A DNA stretch of 64,000 bases from an uncultured Bacteroidia bacterium. Lineage in GTDB: Bacteria > Bacteroidota > Bacteroidia > NS11-12g > UBA955. The position numbers and the translations under genes were made by a program. Position 1 is the first letter of the stretch, and each line of letters starts with the position of its first letter. This document shows positions 58,054-64,000 of this stretch, piece by piece. The notes below the pieces were generated by a model. It was not told the DNA's origin. It was given only the letters and a program-made list of their open reading frames with translations, and ran no database searches. The DNA lies in NCBI GenBank assembly GCA_943788195.1, contig CALSPH010000001.1, positions 1,002,001 to 1,066,000 on the forward strand. Reading direction: 5' to 3'.

Positions 58054-59360
58054 TGGGATTCTTTAAAGTACAAGGTGGTAAGAAATTAAAGGGTGAAATT
58101 ATACCTCAAGGAGCGAAGAATGAGGCTTTACAGGTTATTTCAGGGGTTTTACTGACGGATGAAGAAGTAGTAATATCCAACATACCTCAAATTAGAGATG
58201 TGGTTAAATTGATAGACCTGCTTAAAGCTATGGGTGTTGAGGTGAAACAGATTGATCAAGGTACCTATTCATTTAAAGCTGCAAACATTAATCTGGAGTA
58301 TTTTCTTTCTGATGATTTTAAGGCCCAAGGTGCAAGTTTAAGAGGTTCTATTATGATTGTTGGACCGTTACTGGCAAGATTTGGGAAAGCCTATATTCCT
58401 GAGCCAGGAGGGGATAAAATTGGACGAAGACACTTGGATACGCACTTTCGTGGTTTTGAGGCTTTGGGTGCCCGTTTTGATTATAATTCAAAAGATCAAT
58501 TTTATAGCGTTGATGCATCTGAATTAAAGGGAACCTATATGCTTTTAGAAGAAGCATCCGTTACTGGAACAGCAAACATTGTAATGGCAGCTTCCTTGGC
58601 AAAAGGTGAAACTACTATATACAATGCGGCCTGCGAACCCTATTTACAGCAGTTATGTAAGATGCTGAACAGCATGGGTGCAAACATTATTGGAATTGGT
58701 TCAAACCTACTGAAGATTCAGGGTGTTGAAAGATTGGGTTCTTGTAACCATAGAATATTGCCCGATATGATTGAAATCGGTAGTTTCATTGGTTTGGCAG
58801 CAACTACCAACTCAGATATTACCATTAAAGATTGTGCCATTAAGGAACTGGGGATTATTCCTAGTGTTTTCCAGAAAATGGGTATCAAAATGAATTTTAT
58901 TGGGGATGATATTCATATCCCATCACAGGATTCATACGAAATATCTAAATTAATAAATGGGTCGATGTTAACTATACGGGATGGGATATGGCCAGCATTT
59001 ACACCTGATTTGATATCGATTGCTCTTATTACTGCAACACAAGCAAAGGGTTCAGTGCTTATTCATCAATGGATGTTTGAAAGTCGCTTGTTTTTTGTCG
59101 ACAATTTAATTGATATGGGTGCTAAGATCATTCTATGTGACCCGCATCGTGCAGTTGTTATCGGTAGTGACCGGCAAGCCAAGTTGAGAGGTATAACTAT
59201 GTCTTCTCCTGATATTCGTGCTGGCGTTTCTATGTTAATTGCAGCCTTGGCTGCAGAAGGCACAAGTACCATTCACAACATAACACAAATTGATCGAGGT
59301 TATCAGTTTATTGATAAGCGTTTACAGGATATTGGTGCGATTATTGAGAGATTTGAATAA
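58053..59360 (+). CDS. murA: UDP-N-acetylglucosamine 1-carboxyvinyltransferase
   Basis: 435 residues of the EPSP-synthase fold. The active-site Lys-Asn is in PQGAKNEALQ; TGTANIVMAA and RAGVSMLIAALAAEG are family segments. It adds enolpyruvate to UDP-GlcNAc, the first step of peptidoglycan synthesis. In place of the usual catalytic-loop Cys (115 in E. coli) there is Asp121 in EPGGDKIGRR. Asp at this place is known in other MurA enzymes and prevents covalent attack by fosfomycin. The gene is linked to the DUF4290 gene and followed 10 bp later by a thioredoxin-like gene. Confidence 0.95.
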   Translation: MGFFKVQGGKKLKGEIIPQGAKNEALQVISGVLLTDEEVVISNIPQIRDVVKLIDLLKAMGVEVKQIDQGTYSFKAANINLEYFLSDDFKAQGASLRGSIMIVGPLLARFGKAYIPEPGGDKIGRRHLDTHFRGFEALGARFDYNSKDQFYSVDASELKGTYMLLEEASVTGTANIVMAASLAKGETTIYNAACEPYLQQLCKMLNSMGANIIGIGSNLLKIQGVERLGSCNHRILPDMIEIGSFIGLAATTNSDITIKDCAIKELGIIPSVFQKMGIKMNFIGDDIHIPSQDSYEISKLINGSMLTIRDGIWPAFTPDLISIALITATQAKGSVLIHQWMFESRLFFVDNLIDMGAKIILCDPHRAVVIGSDRQAKLRGITMSSPDIRAGVSMLIAALAAEGTSTIHNITQIDRGYQFIDKRLQDIGAIIERFE

Positions 59361-59370
59361 AGATACTACA

Positions 59371-59892
59371 ATGAATAAGAAGAAATTAATAAAAACACTT
59401 TTAATTGTATGCATACCTATTCTGGGTTTTGGTGTTGTTACTGGGGTGTATAATTCAACACATGCTATAGTTAAAAAGGCCCCGGAATTTACTCTTGCTG
59501 ATACAGCCGGAAACAATGTTTCATTAAACTCATTTAGAGGGAAATATGTATTGTTGGATTTTTGGGCTTCTTGGTGCAGAGATTGTCGAGTAGAAAACAA
59601 GAATCTAGTGAAGGTTTATAAAAAGTTTAAAAATCAAGATGACTTGGTTTTTTTATCTGTTTCACTTGATTTTGACAAAGAAAATTGGATTAAGACCATT
59701 GCCATTGATGGTCTTGCTTGGCCCAACCATGTCTCTGACTTATTGAAATGGAAATCTCCTGTGGCTAAAGCCTATGGTGTAAGATCAATCCCACAAGTGT
59801 TTTTAATTGATAAAGAAGGGAATATTATTGCGGAAGGATTGACAGGAAGTAAATTAGAAGAGAAACTATCAAGCGTTTTTACAAGCAATTAG
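59371..59892 (+). CDS. TlpA/ResA-like thioredoxin, membrane anchored
   Basis: 173 residues from the ATG at 59371; an in-frame TTG at 59290 inside murA is rejected. One N-terminal hydrophobic segment (TLLIVCIPILGFGVVTGV) acts as anchor or signal, and then comes an AhpC/TlpA fold with APEFTLADTAGNNVSL, the active site WASWCRDCR (CxxC) and the cis-Pro loop VRSIPQVFLID. It reduces or oxidises periplasmic thiols. The CRDC dipeptide between the cysteines differs from the usual C-P-x-C. Overlap in transcription with murA is likely. Confidence 0.9.
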   Translation: MNKKKLIKTLLIVCIPILGFGVVTGVYNSTHAIVKKAPEFTLADTAGNNVSLNSFRGKYVLLDFWASWCRDCRVENKNLVKVYKKFKNQDDLVFLSVSLDFDKENWIKTIAIDGLAWPNHVSDLLKWKSPVAKAYGVRSIPQVFLIDKEGNIIAEGLTGSKLEEKLSSVFTSN

Positions 59893-59941
59893 TGACAGAT
59901 TGACATAGAATCATACTTTCCATTGATTTGGTAAGAATATT

Positions 59942-59974
59942 GAAGGCTCTAGCATAATTGTTAGAGCTTTTCTT
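59942..59974 (+). terminator. Probable terminator between the thioredoxin gene and grpE
   Basis: 10-bp stem with one G-T pair (59942-59951 with 59962-59971), 10-nt loop, followed by TTTTCTT. grpE starts 9 bp beyond it. Confidence 0.55.
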
Positions 59975-59982
59975 ATACAAGA

Positions 59983-60498
59983 ATGAAAGACAAAAAAAAG
60001 GATACTAAGGCCAAATTGGCAAAGGAAAAAACGAAGACTTCAGAAGCTGAAGTAGCTAGTAAGATAGAAATCATGGAAACAGAACTTGCCGAAAGCAAAG
60101 ATAAGTTTGCGCGTCTGTTTGCGGAGTTTGATAATTATAAAAAAAGAACTGCTAGAGAGCGCCTCGAATTAATGAATACGGCTAATTTGGATGTATTGCA
60201 GAGTATGATCCCCGTTCTAGATGATTTTGAGCGTGCGTTAAAAGCTACTGAGAATGAGAAAGAGTCCGAAGGATTAGTATTAATTCAGAATAAGTTAAAA
60301 TCGATTTTAAATGGTAAAGGACTTATTCCGTTAAATACTGAAGTGGGAGCTGATTTTGATTTGGATATGCATGAGGCCATTACAACAATCCCAGCACCAG
60401 AAAAAAAGTTAAAAGGAAAAGTGGTAGATGTTGTTGAGAAGGGATATAAGCTAGGGGATAAGATTATCCGCTATGCCAAAGTAGTTATAGGAGAATAG
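59983..60498 (+). CDS. grpE: GrpE nucleotide exchange factor
   Basis: 171 residues: Lys/Glu/Ala-rich N-terminus and long helix ([20 protein letters not shown]), the central [13 protein letters not shown] segment and the small beta domain [13 protein letters not shown] then [21 protein letters not shown]. It releases ADP from DnaK. It lies 1 bp before dnaJ. No CIRCE or other heat-shock operator was seen in the 90 bp upstream; dnaK is not in the window. Confidence 0.95.
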   Translation: MKDKKKDTKAKLAKEKTKTSEAEVASKIEIMETELAESKDKFARLFAEFDNYKKRTARERLELMNTANLDVLQSMIPVLDDFERALKATENEKESEGLVLIQNKLKSILNGKGLIPLNTEVGADFDLDMHEAITTIPAPEKKLKGKVVDVVEKGYKLGDKIIRYAKVVIGE

Positions 60499-60499
60499 A

Positions 60500-61639
60500 A
60501 TGTCGGGAAAAAGAGATTATTATGATGTGCTAGGTGTGAGTAAATCCGCTTCGGCAGAAGAAATAAAAAAGGCGTATCGCAAATTGGCCTTAAAGTATCA
60601 CCCTGATAAAAATCCAGATGATGCCAGTGCCGAAGATAAGTTTAAAGAAGCTGCCGAGGCCTATGAAATACTGAGCAACGCAGATAAAAAGCAGCGATAT
60701 GATCAGTTTGGCCATGCAGGTATGGGTGGCGCAGGTGGAGGTGGCGGTTTTAGCGGTGGTGGAATGAGCATGGATGATATTTTCAGTCAGTTTGGAGATA
60801 TTTTTGGTGGCGGGGGCAATCCTTTTGAGTCATTTTTTGGCGGTGGAGGTGGCGGAGGCGGTCGTAACTCAAATGTAGGATCCAACATTCGTATAAAATT
60901 AAAGCTCAGCCTGGAAGATTTGCGATCTGGTGTTGAAAAGAAAATTAAATTAAAGCAAATGGTGGCTGCACCTGGGTTAAAAACATCCACATGTACCACT
61001 TGCCAAGGAAGAGGGGTTGTGCGCAAAGTAAGTAACACCTTTTTAGGCCAAATGGCCACAACTTCATCTTGCCCAAAATGTAATGGCAGCGGGCAAATGG
61101 TTACAGGCAGACCGGCAGGAGCAAATCCAGATGGTTTAATTTACAAGGATCAAGAACTTAAAATTAAAGTCCCTGCTGGTGTAGCCGATGGAATGCAATT
61201 ATCTATGCAAGGGCAGGGTAATGCAGCGCCAGGTGGCTTAGGACCAAATGGTGATTTACTTGTTTTGATTGAAGAAGTACAGCATGATAGTTTCATCCGC
61301 GATGGTAAGAACGTTTTGTATAACTTGAATATTAGTTTTTCAGATGCTGCTTTGGGTAATTCAGTTCAGGTGCCAACTTTGGATGGTAAGGTAAAGATTA
61401 AGATAGAACCAGGCACACAACCAGGAAAAATTCTCCGATTAAAAGGAAAAGGATTCCCGGACTTGAATGGATATGGGACGGGTGATCAATTGATTTATTT
61501 GGGCGTTTATATTCCTGAAAAGGTTAGTTCAGAAGAGAAAAAGATTTTAGAAAAATTAAGAAATTCTGAAAATTTTGAGGCTAAAGAAGTGCGAACTGAT
61601 CGCTCATTCTTTGATAAACTAAGAAGTTTCTTTGAATAA
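60500..61639 (+). CDS. dnaJ: Chaperone DnaJ with half zinc-binding domain
   Basis: 379 residues. The J domain contains KYHPDKNP (HPD), then a Gly/Phe-rich linker (about 70-130), a Cys-rich domain, C-terminal substrate domains and a dimerisation tail. Typical DnaJ has four CxxCxGxG repeats; here only two are present: CTTCQGRG at Cys165-Cys168 and CPKCNGSG at Cys191-Cys194. They align with motifs 2 and 3, which form zinc site II. The places of motifs 1 and 4 read [11 protein letters not shown] and [15 protein letters not shown], without Cys. It stimulates DnaK ATPase and delivers clients. Follows grpE; its end overlaps the end of the convergent hddC-like gene by 21 bp. Confidence 0.93.
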   Translation: MSGKRDYYDVLGVSKSASAEEIKKAYRKLALKYHPDKNPDDASAEDKFKEAAEAYEILSNADKKQRYDQFGHAGMGGAGGGGGFSGGGMSMDDIFSQFGDIFGGGGNPFESFFGGGGGGGGRNSNVGSNIRIKLKLSLEDLRSGVEKKIKLKQMVAAPGLKTSTCTTCQGRGVVRKVSNTFLGQMATTSSCPKCNGSGQMVTGRPAGANPDGLIYKDQELKIKVPAGVADGMQLSMQGQGNAAPGGLGPNGDLLVLIEEVQHDSFIRDGKNVLYNLNISFSDAALGNSVQVPTLDGKVKIKIEPGTQPGKILRLKGKGFPDLNGYGTGDQLIYLGVYIPEKVSSEEKKILEKLRNSENFEAKEVRTDRSFFDKLRSFFE

Positions 61640-62329
61640 CTCAGGCAGAGATTTTTGAGCTGATTGATAATCCTCAGGTATACCAATGTCGATGAAAAAT
61701 GCATCTTCTACATGGGCTAAGAATTTCCATTGATTCACAAATTGACTTAAAAAGTCCTGTTCAAAGGAGAATTTTCTAGTAAAACCAATACACAAGAAAT
61801 CTTCTTTCGATATACAATAGATACCTGTATTGATTAATCCAGATTTACAAAATTCTTTTTCATTAAACGCTTGAACTATACCGTTTTCCTGAACAACAGA
61901 GCCATAACGATCGAAGTTATTCATTGGCTTAAGTGCCATAGTGAATTTGCTCTTATTGGATAGATGCAATTCAGTAAAAACCGAAAAATTGATATCGAAA
62001 TATGAATCACCATTTAAAATAACAATGTCATTTGATTCGCAGTAGGATAAGGCATATTGAATTCCGCCACCCGTTCCCAACTGTTCATCTTCAATTGCAT
62101 AAGTTATTTTTATGCCAAGGAAATGATCGGCATAACGTGCTTGAATTACTTCATACTTAAAACCAACTGAAAGAATAACATGGTTTATGCCGTTTCGAGC
62201 ACATTGTCGAAGTAGGTAACTAAGAAAAGGCTCATTATGTATGGGAGCCATTGGTTTAGGAATATCACTAATGACACTCCTTAGCCTTGTACCCTGGCCT
62301 CCTGCCAAAATTATGGCTTCTTTAAGCAT
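61619..62329 (-). CDS. Sugar-phosphate nucleotidyltransferase (HddC-like)
   Basis: 236 residues, Rossmann-like nucleotidyltransferase with the opening [14 protein letters not shown], the sugar loop [20 protein letters not shown] and the metal Asp in [13 protein letters not shown]. In the context of gmhA and hddA it should make GDP-D-glycero-alpha-D-manno-heptose from the heptose 1-phosphate; a different NTP or sugar cannot be excluded from the sequence. It overlaps gmhA by 8 bp at its start and the dnaJ 3' end by 21 bp. Confidence 0.85.
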   Translation of the reverse strand: MLKEAIILAGGQGTRLRSVISDIPKPMAPIHNEPFLSYLLRQCARNGINHVILSVGFKYEVIQARYADHFLGIKITYAIEDEQLGTGGGIQYALSYCESNDIVILNGDSYFDINFSVFTELHLSNKSKFTMALKPMNNFDRYGSVVQENGIVQAFNEKEFCKSGLINTGIYCISKEDFLCIGFTRKFSFEQDFLSQFVNQWKFLAHVEDAFFIDIGIPEDYQSAQKSLPELFKETS

Positions 62330-62915
62330 TGGATATTTTAAAATATTCTTGCTCCACTAACTCACAGATCAAATGCCCAATAACGATGTGTGATTCTTGA
62401 ATTCGGGGCGTGTCATTTGAAGGAACTTTAAAACAGATGTCACAAAGCTCGGCCAGTTTGCCGCCTTTTTCGCCTGTAAAGCCTATAGTTAGAACATCTT
62501 GTTGGTTTGCTTGTTCTATAGCGCGGACTATATTTTCTGAGTTACCTGAGGTGCTTATTCCAAATAGAACATCTCCTTTTCTACATTTTGCTTTTACCAA
62601 ACGGCTATACACTTCTGCGAAACTATAATCATTTGCTACTGCTGTTAAGTATGAAGTATTTGCATGCAATGCTTCTGCAAAAAGAGGATCACGGTCATGA
62701 TAAAACCTACCAGAAAATTCAGCCGCCAGGTGCTGGGCATCTGCAGCACTTCCGCCATTTCCGCAAAACATGACTTTGCCGTCACGCTTAAAGCAATCCA
62801 CAATTTTGGCTACACTATCTAAACACATCGCAATGAATTTCTCATCCTTTGCTAATGCCATCTTAAGTGAAGCGGATGTAGTGAGTATATTTTTTATTTT
62901 TTCTATATTTTCCAT
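62322..62915 (-). CDS. gmhA: D-sedoheptulose 7-phosphate isomerase
   Basis: 197 residues of the SIS fold: MFCGNGGSAADAQHLAAEF, then the phosphate-binding ISTSGNSENIVRAIE and C-terminal DTPRIQESHIVIGHLICEL with the catalytic Glu/His. It forms D-glycero-D-manno-heptose 7-phosphate. Overlaps hddA by 13 bp and hddC by 8 bp, showing one operon. The phosphatase step (gmhB) is not seen in the window. Confidence 0.93.
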   Translation of the reverse strand: MENIEKIKNILTTSASLKMALAKDEKFIAMCLDSVAKIVDCFKRDGKVMFCGNGGSAADAQHLAAEFSGRFYHDRDPLFAEALHANTSYLTAVANDYSFAEVYSRLVKAKCRKGDVLFGISTSGNSENIVRAIEQANQQDVLTIGFTGEKGGKLAELCDICFKVPSNDTPRIQESHIVIGHLICELVEQEYFKISNA

Positions 62916-63928
62916 GTTGTAAGTCCGTTTTTAACAAATCGGTATGGCATTGTTTTACCGCCTAATTCTTCTAAAGCTTTTGCTACTTGATACCTTTTGT
63001 TTACTGGTGCAAAGCAAAGCATAAATCCACCACCTCCAGCACCCGATATTTTTCCACCGGTAGCTCCGGCAGAAAGAGCAGTTTCATATATATGGTCTAT
63101 TTCAGGGTTAGTAATTCCTTCGGCCATTTGTTTTTTCTGTCGCCAACCAAAATCAAGAATTTTTCCAATATCATTGATTTTCCCAACCAATAGCGCTTCT
63201 TTCATTTGTTGCGCTTGTTTTTTTAATTGGTGCATTGCTTCAATAGAGGAACTTTGCTTGTTGGTTACATTTTTTGCTTGCTGTTCTATAATCGTGGAGG
63301 ATAATCTACTGGTTTGAGTATAGTATAAAACCAAATCATGTTCTAGTTCATTAACAATATTATCCTTCATTCGCAATGGATTAACAATAACTTTATCATT
63401 ATCGAAAAATTCCATGTAGTTGAATCCTCCAAAAGTAGCTGCATACTGATCTTGTTTCCCGCCCGCAAGACCTAAATCAACTCGTTCAATTTCATAAGCA
63501 AGTTTGGCTATGTCATATTCGCCCAAAGGAATTTTAAGCCATTCGCAAAAGGCCCCAATGATACTAACTGTTAAGGTGGAAGATGAACCAAGCCCTGAAC
63601 CGGGAGGGGCGTCAACATAAGTGCTCATTTTAAAAGACAAAGGTTTCTTTGGCTTAAAATTTCTAACAATACTGTTATAAACTCCCTTGAGTAAATCCAA
63701 TTGCCCGTCAATGGGCAATTCTGAATCGGAGTTATATTCCAATATAACATTGTTATCTAGGCTATGTAGCCCTATTTTACCAGAGTCATTGGGTTCAATG
63801 GTAGTCCGTGCATACATACTTATGGTTGCATTCAGTATAGCTCCGCCATGAATATCAGAATAGGGGGAAACATCAGTTCCGCCTCCGGCCAATCCAAAAC
63901 GTAAAGGTGCTATGCTTCTGATTATCAC
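62903..63928 (-). CDS. D-glycero-D-manno-heptose 7-phosphate kinase (HddA-like)
   Basis: 341 residues of the GHMP-kinase family: APLRFGLAGGGTDVSPYSD at the N-terminus, the ATP loop DAPPGSGLGSSSTLTVS and the C-terminal GGKISGAGGGGFMLCFAP motif. It phosphorylates the anomeric position, and with gmhA and the nucleotidyltransferase builds GDP-heptose for surface glycans. The start used is the GTG at 63928 (reading M-I-I-R-S), which fits the family. However the same frame stays open with 24 stop-free codons to the right edge of the window, so a longer protein or fusion cannot be excluded. Confidence 0.88.
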   Translation of the reverse strand: MIIRSIAPLRFGLAGGGTDVSPYSDIHGGAILNATISMYARTTIEPNDSGKIGLHSLDNNVILEYNSDSELPIDGQLDLLKGVYNSIVRNFKPKKPLSFKMSTYVDAPPGSGLGSSSTLTVSIIGAFCEWLKIPLGEYDIAKLAYEIERVDLGLAGGKQDQYAATFGGFNYMEFFDNDKVIVNPLRMKDNIVNELEHDLVLYYTQTSRLSSTIIEQQAKNVTNKQSSSIEAMHQLKKQAQQMKEALLVGKINDIGKILDFGWRQKKQMAEGITNPEIDHIYETALSAGATGGKISGAGGGGFMLCFAPVNKRYQVAKALEELGGKTMPYRFVKNGLTTWKI

Positions 63929-64000
63929 AGGCGCAATTTCCGTTTTTTTTTCCTTTTTTATATAATCAAGTTCAACATAATATACCGATAGTGAATTATT

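Overview
The window is an AT-rich chromosomal segment of a member of the Bacteroidota. The evidence is type IX secretion (T9SS) material (a PorW/SprE-like lipoprotein, two large PKD-type surface proteins with type A C-terminal sorting domains, and the wreck of a type B/CHU_C protein), Bacteroidota-specific families (DUF4290, DUF4199-like), an F-type ATP synthase operon that stops after the gamma gene, and promoters of the Bacteroidota TTTG-N19-21-TANNTTTG type. Finer placement is not possible from the sequence. No rRNA, tRNA, CRISPR array, insertion sequence or prophage was seen; this is mostly housekeeping chromosome with some envelope and surface functions.

Layout. 1-1.0 kb: end of a DsbD-like thiol reductase and a stand-alone response regulator. 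1.0-6.0 kb (minus): class A penicillin-binding protein and the PorW/SprE-like lipoprotein. 6.0-13.0 kb (plus): M23 peptidase, bactofilin, AtpI-like protein, small membrane protein, then atpB-E-F-H-A-G; a strong hairpin sits between atpE and atpF. 13.0-18.9 kb is a decayed zone: a frameshifted DUF1232-like gene, one small unknown gene, and a ~5 kb pseudogene of a PKD/T9SS type B surface protein, whose frame is broken just after the signal peptide by a 16-bp tandem duplication. 19.0-22.6 kb: a TPR-like lipoprotein, then a five-gene minus operon (DUF4199-like protein, PlsC, GatC, LolD-like ABC ATPase, PduO-type adenosyltransferase). 22.6-29.8 kb: an M1 metallopeptidase apparently fused to an outer-membrane barrel, a small exported protein, a K+-dependent membrane pyrophosphatase with an unusual cysteine-rich tail, and a cysteine-repeat lipoprotein. 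29.9-36.5 kb: TetR-regulated RND efflux operon (TolC, adaptor, pump). 36.5-44.1 kb: DUF2461, MBL hydrolase, a small-molecule kinase, Pgk, DUF349, methyltransferase, YihY. 44.2-52.7 kb: two giant T9SS cargo proteins around a GbsR/MarR-like regulator. 52.9-61.6 kb: LysA, PcrA/UvrD helicase, lipoprotein, DUF4290, MurA, TlpA-like thioredoxin, GrpE, DnaJ. 61.6-64 kb (minus): three genes for D-glycero-D-manno-heptose nucleotide synthesis.

Main points of interest: (1) the pyrophosphatase with a ~145-residue, 23-cysteine C-terminal tail directly followed by a lipoprotein built of four CC-x(5-9)-C-x2-C repeats, both expected on the outer side of the inner membrane; (2) the M1 peptidase-Omp85-like barrel fusion; (3) a DnaJ that keeps only the two cysteine motifs of one zinc site; (4) MurA with Asp in place of the fosfomycin-target Cys; (5) repeated placement of an exact TANNTTTG -7 box only 5-8 nt before start codons, implying leaderless or nearly leaderless mRNAs; (6) the precise lesion that broke the surface-protein pseudogene. 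Functions are read from motifs by eye; no database search was run.
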